This document shows positions 1 through 11,275 of a stretch of DNA of 64,000 nt, one piece after another. The notes beneath the pieces were generated by a model. It made no database searches and was not told the DNA's origin. It saw only the letters and a list, made by a program, of their open reading frames with translations. The stretch spans positions 24,724,403 through 24,788,402 of the forward strand of contig JAAOOA010000086.1 of NCBI GenBank assembly GCA_012861695.1, read 5' to 3'. The DNA is from Trematomus loennbergii. Its lineage: Eukaryota; Chordata; Actinopteri; Perciformes; Nototheniidae. The position numbers and the translations under genes were made by a program. Numbering within the stretch: the stretch's first letter is position 1; the number at the start of each line of letters is the position of its first letter.

Positions 1-137
1 TTTATAACGCTGTGAGAATGGGTCTGCGGAGAGCATTTCTCCGCGATCGCAACTCGTCTATTACCAGCGTTCAGGGAGCTCTATGCAAGTCAATGGGGAC
101 TCTCTGTTAGTTGAAAATGTACGCTAAAGGTCCTGGT

Positions 138-342
138 GTGGTTCCCGGAAGAAACAAATGGAAAAAGAGAAATCTCCAACGAGGCGTTCTGGGGCAGCAT
201 AGACAGGTCTTTTCTGTGTTAGTTTTAGTCGCTACAGGGTGTACTTTGAGGGTTTGTGACTCTGCAGACCGTTTACATGCAGAAAAACCTTCATAACACA
301 CAAGGGGACGGGTAATAACAGGAAAAGCATGACATGGGACCT
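138..342. mobile_element. TTAA-target MITE, family B, right-end fragment
   Basis: Matches the right part of the element at 52401-53080 and, inverted, the one at 55116-55434. Shared blocks include AATGGAAAAAGAGAAATCTC, the stretch with GTTTACATGCAGAAA and the end CATGACATGGGACCT followed by TTAA (343-346). The left end is not recognisable, so it is truncated or diverged. Confidence 0.75.
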
Positions 343-1120
343 TTAAAGCAGACAGAAAATGCATTTTGAAGCGACAATACAAATGTTTCTTTTTTCATCC
401 ACTGGGTCGAGATCTCCCTCAATTACATGGAAAAGTCTTGTTATTCTCCAGAACAAAACGTATTTGACCTTCTGTGCTTCCACTCTCTGGGCATTTTCAT
501 TAAAATGTGCCTAATCTGCTGATGTACACGGGGAAATATGAATACAAAGATAAGCAAATTCATTTCACCATGTTGCTGCCGGCCGCAGCCCGAGCTGATT
601 AATTTTCCTCGGGTCTCCATTTAAAAGGCCGATCTTCTGTTTAGTTAAGCTGATCCAGCTTCTTTTGCAAGTCAATATGTGTTTATTTTATGCTGCTACT
701 GGATGACTAAAGGCATTGATTTGTGTTAAGCAGCGCACAATAATTATGTGAGCAAGCAATGAATACGAGAAATTCAAGGAGTTGACAATAGAGAGCTTCA
801 GTGCATACATAAAAGAATCATCATGCAAAAAAATACTGTGAACCTTGCACAATCTTTTATCTATATTTTCACACGACTGTTCTCTTTTCAACTTAAAATT
901 CTTATTTACTGCCCATATTTTATTTACAGTAACAGGTCTTACTACTTTACCTACCTTTTGGGGATTTGTTGTATATTTATCTTCTTATTAATGTTATAAT
1001 AGTTTTAAAAATATTTGCTTTTATATGAGTCATAATCAGCTTGCTGTCTGGAAAAGCTTGATTGTTAGCCTCATTAGTGAAGACTGCCCCACTCTATGTT
1101 GCACAGTTTAGCACCATATC

Positions 1121-1721
1121 CAGAGGTGGGAAGTAGTGGAGTACAAATACTTCGTTACTGTACTTAAGTACATTTTTCTGGTATCAGTAATTTACTCCAC
1201 TACTTATTTTTCTCACTACTTTTACTTCTTACATTTTTAACACAAATACCTGTACTTTCTACTTCTTACATTTTTAACCCAAATACCTGTACTTTCTACT
1301 TCTTACATTTTCCAAACAGGCTGGTTCCTTTAGTTTGAATGTGTTTTGGTGGCGTGGTCATTATTATTTAGAGTCATTGCGTGCCTATTGATTTGAACAC
1401 GATCCGTGTATCCATCATTTCCTGGTCTTCTCTAAAGAAGAGGGACCAATGAAAACGTTGTCATGTTGCCGTTGTTCAGCATGGAAACATTCATTAGCTA
1501 ACAATGACATTATTGTTCTATTAATATAAAGGGAGGTCAGGTACTCTTTAAAACAGATGGTAGTTATGGGTACTTTTTACTGAAGTACATTTCAAAGCCC
1601 TCTTTACTTTTACTTGAGTAAAGAAGTTTAGTCAGTACTTCTACTTTTACCAGAGTATTTTTAAACACGAGTATCTGTACTTCTACTTGAGTAAAGGATG
1701 TGTGTACTTTTGCCATCTCTG
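1121..1721. mobile_element. Non-autonomous TIR repeat of the 'AGGTGGGAAGTAG' type common in fish
   Basis: Left end CAGAGGTGGGAAGTAG; right end ACTTTTGCCATCTCTG. The ends are inverted partners (CAGAGGTGG/CCATCTCTG). The flanks ACCATATC and GTTATATC are a possible worn 8-bp target duplication. The interior is rich in tacttaagta/tttacttg motifs with a tandemly doubled cttctacttacattttt-like block at 1225-1310. There is no coding capacity. Confidence 0.7.
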
Positions 1722-1755
1722 GTTATATCTTTTCACAATAAAAGCCTCCACTCAC

Positions 1756-2079
1756 TGTCCTCCTCCGTCTGGAAGGTGACCTCCCGGCTCTCCCTCTTGC
1801 CCTCGGGGTTGGCGAGCGCCAGGCGGATGTGGACGGAGCGGAAAGGCGGCAGGTCTCTGAGGGTGAAGTGGGACGTGTTGCGCTCCACAGACAGACACTC
1901 TCTGACGGTGGCGTTGTTGCCCCCGCCGCCCCCCCCGGTGGGCATGGAGTAGCGGTAGCACAGCGACAGGGTGTAGGTGTGGCAGCGCGTCAGGTTGTAT
2001 CCCAGAGGCTCCCACTGAAGAGCCAGCTGCCTCGGCTGGATCTCTGCAGCCGTCAGACCCCGCAAGGCACGCATCGGCT
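1756..2079 (-). CDS. ptpru: ptpru exon 8: second fibronectin III domain
   Basis: This 324-bp exon has acceptor cccccctcag and donor GACA|gtgagt, with phase 1 at both ends. It opens [14 protein letters not shown], then [20 protein letters not shown] and [26 protein letters not shown], and closes with ...ANPEGKRE and [27 protein letters not shown] and EVTFQT-ED are strongly PTPRU-like. The six-glycine run replaces a short Ser/Asn-rich loop that I recall in mammals; the NAT sequon after it is kept. A TIR-bearing repeat ends 34 bp past the donor. The next exon (third FN3) is not in the remaining 1.7 kb. Confidence 0.92.
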
Positions 2080-2374
2080 CTGAGGGGGGACAGGAAGCAG
2101 AAACATATCAATAAACTGCAAACAGTGAGGTCATATTAACCGATATTATACAGGACGTAAATATATATTTATAGTTTTTGTTTATTTGTTGTACTTTAGT
2201 TTTACATTATGTACAATGCCTTATTTACTTGCGATTTTAGCAGAACAATTTACCAATATAGGATCAATACATTTATCTAATCTAATCTATATTTTAACTT
2301 TTGGGGTTTTCTTAAGTATATTTGCAGGTCAAAAATGCTGATTTTTCCAACAACAACCAATATATCGTCTAATG

Positions 2375-2690
2375 CAGGGGGGTCAAACTCAATTTCATTG
2401 CGGGCCACATCAGCATTACGGTTGCACTCAAAGGGCCGGTTGTAACTTTAAGACTATATAAATATACATATATAAATATATAAGAAATATAACATAATGT
2501 ATTATATTACATTATTGGCTCTGCATTGGATTATTATCAGTTCTCGCAATAACTCCATAAATAACTACGTCTGAAAGCAGAAGTCTAGGGCACATAATTA
2601 AAAGCAAATATTCAACAATTACACCAATTGTATTGTATATTATATTCTTTGCAAGCTCTTGCGAGCAACATAAAATGAGGTTGCGGGCAT
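2375..2690. mobile_element. Truncated hAT-type element, same family as 30536-30974 (inverted)
   Basis: Starts CAGGGGGGTCAAACTC, AATTTCATTGCGGGCCACAT, the reverse complement of the right end of the 30536-30974 element. The match continues through the AT-rich middle to ATTCTTTGCAAGCTCT and a decayed GCGGGC. The other terminus is missing. Confidence 0.75.
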
Positions 2691-3808
2691 GTATTCCTAT
2701 ATTATCTGTTACATTAAATGTAAACCTTTTCTTTAATTGTCTACAATGTGAAGCGAATTTAAGAAATATTCTAAGAAATATTGAACAAATTAGGCTTTTT
2801 AAAGGTTTTTCTTGCTACAAAAACTTCATACAGTATGTTCCATGTGTTGATAAAGACTGTGAGATACAAGAAAAAGGATCTAGAAAAGCTAGTAGAAGGA
2901 CATCGACTTGAGATTATAATGTGACACAAACTATCTCAAGGTCAAGAATAAACTTCAAAACCCACATCATTATTTACAGTCTATGAGTGACATTATGAAA
3001 CAAGATAATCTTTTTTATAGCAGCATTAACCTGCCACTTGGGGACAGAGGAACACGCTGTAAAAGCATTTGTCATGTTATAAACATTTTATGGGGAACGT
3101 ATTAGCAAGCAGCTGCGTTCATTAGCATTAGCATTCATTGGGATACGTGTGGTATCTCCCAAGAGGACGTGAGTGGAGATGTGTGGCCACTTTTCTGCCA
3201 CTGGATGTGACATAACAGACAATAAATGATTGGGAAACTATCAGACATTGAACACAAATAAATGTGCTGTTTTTCAGGTCTCAGTTTCGAAAATGACATT
3301 CCCAGAACAAATGACTATATCTTCACTTCTAAAAGGGGTAAATTAATAATCTTTGTTCTCAAAGCAATGATAAACCTGTGAGTTGGATTTAGAAAAGTCA
3401 GAATCAATATAGATTTTTTTATTTTAAAGTAAATTCAGATTGAACATAGTAAAAAAATGTAAATTATAGTGTCCGTCCAAAAAAACAACATTACTTATAG
3501 TGAAAACCACCCTTGAATGATGGGTTAGTAGACTAAAAGCTTTAGGAATCCAAACTATAACATATAATACATACCCTGTATCAAGATTGATGCAAAACAA
3601 GTGACATTTGACCTTTTTAGAGAGATTTAGAAAAAAAAACCCCACTTCTGGGGTCATTTGGGTGCATTTTCCATATCTCTGGCCCCCTCGATTGATTTAT
3701 TGAATAAGAATTGCATTTGATGTAGAGTAGAAGAAATTATATTAAAAATATTACCTACATATTTATTAAATAAAAGGTAAGAATAGCAAGTAAAAAAAAC
3801 CTGAAAAG

Positions 3809-4566
3809 TAGGGATGTCCCGATCACCTTTTTTTGCTCCCGATCCGATTCCGATCATTTGATTTTGACAATCTGCCGATACCGATTTGAACCGATCCGAT
3901 CTTTATGCAATGCATTAAGAGAAAAAAAAGGTAACAGATAACGGCTGGTCATCCTGGCTGTTATTTTTTGGGCCTTTTCACTGTTCTGGGGCAGTTTCTC
4001 TTTCCTTTTTAAAAGTCTCTGAAAGTGTTGGTTGTTTCAGTGCCGTTACCTGAGTGGCCGCTGTGTACTCGTCGTGTTGTTGTTGGTGTTTGTATTAGAT
4101 TGGTCGTGTTGAACGTAGCTCTGTTCTTTCCACCACGCGGAACCTCCGCCTTGCAAACATTGCATATGGCTGTTACACTGCTTCGCTTTCAATTTTATAA
4201 TACTTCCAAACTCCTGACATTTTCTCTGTCCCGACTCCCGAGTCACCAGCTGAACGTAGCCTCTTGTTAGCTTACTGCTACTATTAGACACTGCGCCCAC
4301 TCTGTTGCCAGATTTGAGAGAAATAAGCAACCAGGTCTATGAAAACAAGCCCAAAAGAAGCAACACATACATGATGTTGTGTAATTTTAAACCAAAACTA
4401 AGGCCTCAGGATGACTTTGAGACGTGAACATGGTCATTTTTGTTTTGTAACATTAAATAAAAATAATAAAAATATTTTATAAAAAAAAAAAAAAAAAATC
4501 CCGATCCCCGATTTTTTTCCCCGATTCCGATCTTTTGAAAATCGTGATCGGATCGGGACATCTCTA
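3809..4566. mobile_element. Non-autonomous hAT element with 8-bp target duplication
   Basis: Left terminus TAGGGATGTCCCGATC and right terminus GATCGGGACATCTCTA are inverted repeats. Flanks 3801-3808 and 4567-4574 are both CTGAAAAG, an exact 8-bp target duplication as made by hAT transposases. The subterminal regions are dense in CCGATC/GATCGG motifs. The 758-bp interior has no transposase; there is an A-rich run near 4481. Confidence 0.88.
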
Positions 4567-5429
4567 CTGAAAAGCCAAATATTGTTTACTGGAGATTTTC
4601 TAATAAGATGCAAATGTGATCTTAAGTCAAATCTACTATGCACTAGTAAGTAAAATGTACTTACAAAAACTGAAATGACAGTAAAGTTGACATGATTCCC
4701 TTTAGTAACAAACTAGTAGATGTTACTTGAAATATCAGTTGTTACATTTACTTAGAATTTCTGCGTGGAAATTGTTACCTAGGTTTTTCTAAGTAAATGT
4801 TTTGTTCAGTGTATAATACGTTTGTTTTTAAGTTCGAGGGAATGAGACGCTGGTTCTGTTTGTGTTATTGATGTTTTTTTTACCTAAAGCTATCACCCAG
4901 TGCACTTTCAAAGAGAAATACTGATGGGAAATGCAGACAGCAACAGTTGCAGCTTCCTCTACAAACTGAGACCAGGAGGTTATAGAGGGGTGAATCTATG
5001 AACAAATAAAAGGGCCTTAGGAAACAGCACAAACATTTCTACTTCCCCATCTGAGTGTGGAAGAGCAGTTGCACAGCCTTGGCAGAGACTCAAGCCTAAT
5101 TACTGCTGTCATGTGTAAGAGCTGTGATTTCGCCTGTCCCTGTCATGCAAAATGGACAGGAACACTGGGGGTTATTTCTGTCCTGCAGCCTACCCTGGAT
5201 GTTCAAGTGCATTGCTGAGACGTCAAATACACTGAGAGGAGGGCGAAGCTTTCGGCGTTTGGACGGGAAGAGCATGAGCTGCCGGAGTGGCTGCTTCACT
5301 TAACATAGATCAGAAGCTGCTGTGTAAATTAATTAAGCAAAGTCACGGAGGAGACATGAGCTCTGAGGGGACGGAGACGAGAAGGCAATGTCCTTTAGAG
5401 TCCTTGCTAATCTGGAGATGTTTGCTCTG

Positions 5430-7280
5430 TCCCGAAAAGGATGAAACACTTTGGCTTGTTTTATGTTTGACATCTAAGACTGATATACTTCCTATTTATT
5501 TGTTTACCAATCGTTTTATAACCTTAAATGTGACATTTAGGCAGTGGCCATCTTTGTTTCTTAGAGCTAGAACTTACAAAAGAGGATGAAGTAACCAAAT
5601 GGTAAAAAGACATGTAGGGCCTTAAATGTTATAATTAATTATTTACTTTCATAAACTGAAAACAGACTGTGATATGGTTAAACTTGTAAGGCATTAAAAG
5701 CATGGAAAACGCAGTGGTAGCAACATTAAATCAGAAAGCAACAACGACCCGAAGCATACCCTCCTTTATAATCAGTTCTCTTATTGGGACCATCATACAT
5801 ACATTCATATATAGAAAATAAACACCATGCTTCATTGCAAAACACTTGACACTAAGAATTGAGACCCTAAACTTATCAGAAAAAGGAGAACTGAGAAGTA
5901 GACTTCGATGGACTTCATTTTGAAACCAGAAAAGTTGCCTTCTGCCGTTTCTTTGAAATAAAGCACTTCATAGATTATGGCTGAAGCAGGGTATATGCAG
6001 GAATCCTGAAGTGAAATGTAATACCTTTTAAGAAATGTTTTAAGACCCTTTCCATACATTTTAAGACCTCATCGCCACTTGGAGTTTTAACCAGTTACAT
6101 TGGCGACACCCTTTACCTCACATTTACTATATACAGTATTGATTGTCCTTCCTCCTTATCTTCCAACCATTTGGACGCAGACTTGCATTTCCCCATAACG
6201 ATGTTGTTTAACAACCGGCGTAAACGGACCTTCGCGCGCTATCAAGCAGTGAGCGTGCGATGTCCTGTTCAGACGACGTCAAACCCAACGGGATGCCATA
6301 AATAAACTACACAGAATCACACTACACACCTACGCAATGATTACATTCAGGCAGACTGTAGAATACAACCTCTTTGGACAATTTATATACTTATTGAAAA
6401 CAAGCTACTAAATGTGATACCTTGGAAAATGCCGTTTAATACTTTTTAATAGCCTCAATTTTCGCTAAATTGATCAACTTTTAAGCGGACACCCTGTAAA
6501 AGCTGCTTGTGTAATAGAAACAATCAGTGATACAGCCATAAACTTGAAGCCAAGCAATTGAGCCAATCAACCCATCAGGAAAATGCTTACTGAGGTAAGA
6601 AAAAAGTGAGACGTAGTAGCTAGGGTCATTTTCTTCTATATAAATGGTATTTTGGGCGTGTAGAAGAGTACTCCTGCTAGCCATTTTAAAACAAAGCACT
6701 TCTTCAGATATGTTTACTGACGTAAAAATCGGGTGAGAAGTAGGGACATTTTCTCATAGACTTCTATAGAATCTGAATTATTTTCACAACCACAAGAGTC
6801 TCCTACTGCTTGCCTTTACAAATCATACACATGTAATGCAATCCATTTCTAAGACCCAGCCAAAACTTCCTGTGGAAAAGTATCAATCACTCATGAAATT
6901 GTAAGGATGAAACACTTTGGCTGATTTGTGTTTGACATGTAATACTGATACAAACTATACATACTGTATTGACTGTGTAGTTGAAGTTAACTTAGTAACC
7001 TATGTATTTGTATACCATGGTTTTAAAACCTTAAGTTTGACATTTAGGCAGTGGCCATCTTTGTTTCTTAGAGCCAGAAGTTACAAAAGAGGGTGAAGTA
7101 GCCAAATGGTAGACGTGTAGGGAAGTAGGGATATGTTCTCATAGAATCTGAGTTATTTTCAGAGTCTCCTACTGCTTGCCTTTACAACTCATACCAATGT
7201 AATGCAATCGTTTTCTAAGACCCCAGCCAAAACCTTCTTGTGGAAAAGTATCAATAAATCTTGAAATTGTATCATGCTCG
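5430..7280. repeat. Diverged local duplication, split by a TIR element
   Basis: Module A (GGATGAAACACTTTGGCT ... GGCAGTGGCCATCTTTGTTT ... CCAAATGG) is present at 5438-5602 and 6904-7111. Module B (GAAGTAGGGA, GAGTCTCCTACTGCTTGCCT, CCAGCCAAAACTTC, TGGAAAAGTATCAAT) is present at 6740-6903 and 7129-7272. The copies are similar but not identical, so the duplication is not recent. The 5987-6496 element lies between the first A and the first B. Confidence 0.8.
5987..6496. mobile_element. TIR repeat 'CAGGGTATATGCAGG', copy 1
   Basis: Begins CAGGGTATATGCAGGAATCC and ends GCGGACACCCTG. It is very close in sequence to 16507-17041, including the block TTCGCGCGCTATCAAGCAGT. Relative to copy 2 it lacks a few short blocks near the right end. 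The termini are CAGGGT/ACCCTG. No coding capacity and no clear target duplication. Confidence 0.82.
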
Positions 7281-8112
7281 CCCTGTCATATGTGCATGAG
7301 AACATCACATTTTTTTAAACAATTCCAGCTCTGCATGGCAGTCTAATCCCAGTGTAACCAGGCCTCTCTGCTGAGGACACCATTACTCATCATTACAGCA
7401 GACTCTGTCCTTCCTCCTCCACCCGCCAGTCCTCCACCGGTCCCATACCCCAAACTGACATTCAGCTTGATTAGCCTAATCAGACGGATTAGCCAGAGGC
7501 AGGAGGGAGACCGGGACGAGAGATGATGGGAATAAGAGAGGAAGATGAATGAGTGAGAGTCCCTTTGGGTGAGCACATTTCATCTCAGGCTGCTTGTGTT
7601 TAGCAGCTGCCTCAGTGAGCTGCGGTCCCTCCTGCCGAGAGCTGTGTTGGGATGATGATGGACTATCAGTGCACACCCCGGTACTTACTATTGAAACCAC
7701 TCGGGGTTTGGAACCGACTGACATGCATACTTTCCAATGAGTTTTCCTGCAGGTAACAATTTCTTGGAATTTAACCTCTAAATCATGTTGATGTTCCAGT
7801 AGCTTCGTGACAGTTTAATCTACCAAACAAATTATCCTGTAATGGTTTTCAAACAGCTCCAGAGATTGGCCTTGCAGAAAAGGGTTTCATCTTTCAATAT
7901 TTTCTGAAGTGCTTATTGCTATATTTGTCTATCATAGGGCTGTTTACATGTCAACAACAAGAAGTGCTGAATATTTAACCTGCAGGACAGATAATACTTT
8001 AGGAAGTAAGGAGTCAAGTGAGAAAAATGCACTTGTAAACAGTGACATTTAATAGCTTTAACTGACCCTTTGTGTTTAATGTGCGTCTGTTATCTCAACA
8101 TAAGTGCCATAC

Positions 8113-8903
8113 AGTGCAGTGTAAGAAAACGTTTTTAGAGAGTCTTGTCCATGGACAAGTGAGTTTGGCAATTTACTTGTCCGAATAAATGTTTCACTTG
8201 CCTTAATCCACTATTTTCTGACAGAATTTATTTCAATTTGTTTCCTTGTTAACTGAACACAACATTTCACCATCAACATTTTAAAATTGTATTTAAAGAA
8301 AAAGCCCTAACAAAACAGCAGGGCTCTATTTCAGTATTAACTAAAGAAAAAAAGACAGCAACAGCTGACATCAATAGCCGCATGTCACAGCGCAGCTATT
8401 GTCTGAGATCGCATGATGTAGTATTGTTAGATGTGCCAAGAGCAAGGACTGTCTTAGGTAAGACAGCTTTTATGTGCGCAGCTCCACTTGCTTGGAACAA
8501 TCTTCAGCAAGAATTGAAACTGAGCAATCTCATTCCTCTGCATGTTTTTAAAGCTAGGCTAAATGAAATGCTCGTTGATACTATGGGTACTTGTAAATGT
8601 CTATAACTATGTAAATGTATCCTGTAAATATAATGTATGATGTCCTTTATTGTTTTATGTTTCATGTGGAACCTATATGCTGCAGGTCTCCCTTGAAAAA
8701 GAGATCTATGATCTCAATGGGACCAATCTGGTTAAATAAAGGTTTGAAATTAAATCAAATCAAATCAAATCTTTGCTGAGCCTAAAGATAATCATAAATA
8801 AATAACATAGTAAAATAAATATATTATATATATATGTACTTGTCCGATATTGTAAATAACACGTCCCGGACGATCGGACGTGTGCTTTTTCGCACACTGC
8901 ATT
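8113..8903. mobile_element. TIR element with an L2-like LINE fragment inserted in it
   Basis: The left end AGTGCAGTGTAAGAAAACG and the right end, read inverted, AATGCAGTGTGCGAAAAAGC form imperfect terminal repeats. The similarity extends inward about 80 bp through ATTTAC and GGACAAGT motifs. The central part is occupied by a LINE tail (8373-8771). The superfamily is not clear and I see no clean target duplication. Confidence 0.5.
8373..8771 (+). mobile_element. L2-like LINE, 3' end fragment
   Basis: The frame at 8382-8606 encodes a C-terminal reverse-transcriptase tail of the fish L2 kind: LRSHDVVLLDVPRARTVLGK, TAFMCAAPLAWNNLQQELK, then HVFKARLNEML. The 3' UTR ends GGTTAAATAAAGGTTTGAAA followed by a TCAAA short tandem tail, typical of CR1/L2 elements. 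It is 5'-truncated and incapable of movement. Confidence 0.85.
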
Positions 8904-9879
8904 GTCCTCGAAGGAGTTCACGGCTTTGGACTTGGTTGCAAAAATGAAAAGTGACTATACTTACTGAGCATATTAAGGCCTTGAGAAAAATCAGCTTAAT
9001 GAAAAATACACTGACACAATCAAATGAAGGCCATTGGAAAGATGAGAAATGTATTGTGAGAACTTCAATACCCTTGGTTTCAAAACATTTAAATACATTC
9101 ATTTTCTCATAGACTTCTACAGTCTGAGGTAATAAATAAAGAGAGAAGTATTTATTATATGATATGAAGTTAAGCTATGTATGCCCATATGGCATTTTGA
9201 AAAATGTCAAATGTAACCAGGTCACCCTGTTATTAAAACCAAGTTATATGACTAATAAAGGGCAACAGGAAGTCAAAGAACTTGTTTAGGTCAGAAAGTG
9301 TTGGATTGTGCCCCACCACCCAAAAAGCCTAAACACCGGGGGTGGGGAAAAGGATGCACATCATTCGTTTAGTGTGTGAACCTTTTTGTGGCCGGACCCC
9401 CGCGACAATGACCCATGGGATTGCAATCCTCTGCACCAGTAATTCTGAAATGTCACACTCAAAGAGCGTCCAAAAAGAAGAGTCATTGTGCTAAGAGACA
9501 CGGCTCTGTGTGACACATCAGGAAGACAAATCCATCCAGAGGTTTGTGTCACGCCGCCTCGGGAGGGAAGCTTCAAGTTTGTGAGCGATGGGATTGGACA
9601 GGAGGTGGGCGACAGGAAGAGGAGAGTAGAGAGGGTGTCAGGTGACAGGCCGTCATGCCGTCGACCTGTCAGAGCAGCAGGGGGTCTTTTCACCCCGATG
9701 AGCAGCATGAGAGGTGGTGAGAGGATTGTGTTCTCCGCCGGCACGACACACAAACCTCAAAACTACCAAATTCGCAAGACGAGTTAACTTCTAAATACTG
9801 GTAATATGTACATTAATGATTGACCGTCATGTTTCATGTTTCCTGTAGATATTGAATTGCTCTTTTTACGGCACTTTTA

Positions 9880-9975
9880 GTGTACAGTATTATGCTGCTG
9901 TGTTTATTGTATTTTTGTAACACTGGCACATCAATTTCCTTCGGGATAAATACAGTCTTATCTTATCTTATCTTC
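9880..9975 (+). mobile_element. LINE 3' tail
   Basis: The sequence CATCAATTTCCTTCGGGATA, AATACAGTCTTATC, ends in a TCTTA tandem tail. This is a typical 3' end of a fish non-LTR element. No coding part is left. Confidence 0.6.
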
Positions 9976-11275
9976 TGCAGCCCATTTGTTATAACTTAAA
10001 AAATGTATTACCTGTTTACATCAGGTGAGGAGCGTTAAAAATGAAGACACCGTTTTTTTGCAAATGAAAGATTTATCGACAAAAAACATAATTCTTCTAT
10101 TATTTTGGGGTAAACATATAAAAGTTGGATCCATTTGTTTGGTGATTAGAGAACATAACTGTTGAGTTGGAGGAAAATATATCTTTTGTTTCTTAAGGAG
10201 GGGTTGAACGTACGTAAGATGCACTCGCTTTTTCTCACAATAACATTTTTCTTCCACAGCCACATAATAAGGAAGCCCATTTGAAGTTGTGATGATCATT
10301 TTTAAACGAAAACTCAGGTAACGTGAAGTTTAAAAACCTCAGGAGACAAAAAGGAAGTGTGAAACTGACATAAAACATTTGGGTTTTGTTGGGAATAAAG
10401 ATTTATGAACAAATAAATCAGAAAAACTGTATCTAATAAATTGTATCTTTACAGCTGACATTTCATTACTGCAGGTCATGGTGCATCAAATATGATTCTT
10501 CACAAATGATCTGTTGTTTTCACTCCCCGTCATGCATACTTTAACATTAATATGTGTTTTGATTCGGGGGTAAGTAAGTCTGGATAAATAAAAAGCATCG
10601 GGGCTTCTTCCTCGCTGCAGAAACAACAAACACACCTTTTGTTCTGCGTGGCTGCAGGCAGACTACAGGTTGTTAAGTGATGTGTCAAAACTGTTTATGA
10701 GGCTTCCAGCTGCAGCTCACGGCTCTCAGAGTGAATCTCAGAGCATCAGAGCAGGAAGACACTCTGGGAAAGAAAATACACTGCTTTCTATATCTGTGAA
10801 CTGCAGGAGCAACCAGATGGTGTTCTTTTGTTGTTTTGTACTGATGCTTCAAGGGTTTGCAGCATGCTGTACACCGCTGCTGCCATAGCAACTCATAGAA
10901 AGGCACGGGTCCAATTACCCTTTCTATTTAGGGCTAAAAACTTATTCTGAGCTCTGTCTCATAAGGATGATAAGTGTATAAGAAACACTTCCATAACTTT
11001 TTCTACTTTTGATGCATTTTTAACCATTAGCTTTCCTTTTATTGTCGCTACGTCTAAGCTAGGAATAGCATATATTGTTGTTCAAAGGAAAATCAGGCTT
11101 ATTAGAAGCAGTATCAAATTAAATATGAACGCTAGAAACATTTGGCCTTGACAAGACAAATAATGTACAGTCATGCTTCCTTTGGCAGCTGTGTGAAGCT
11201 GTACCTGCCAATGCTAAGCTTAGCGTATCTGCATTAAAGTTTAGTGTCTTAGCATGCTAATATTCAAGCTAATGC

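Larger units (their letters stand above)
1..1755 (-). other. ptpru intron 8 (partial)
   Basis: Noncoding. It holds a fragment of a TTAA-type element (138-342), about 780 bp of AT-rich unique-looking sequence (343-1120) and a full TIR element (1121-1721). No exon 9 is visible, and no open frame looks conserved. Confidence 0.8.

Noticed and set aside
7476..7724. Minus-strand frame with a donor-like GTAAGTACC after 7690, a possible extra exon
   Set aside because: No matching acceptor-defined exon, and no domain or family similarity. ptpru has no exon expected between the two FN3 exons.
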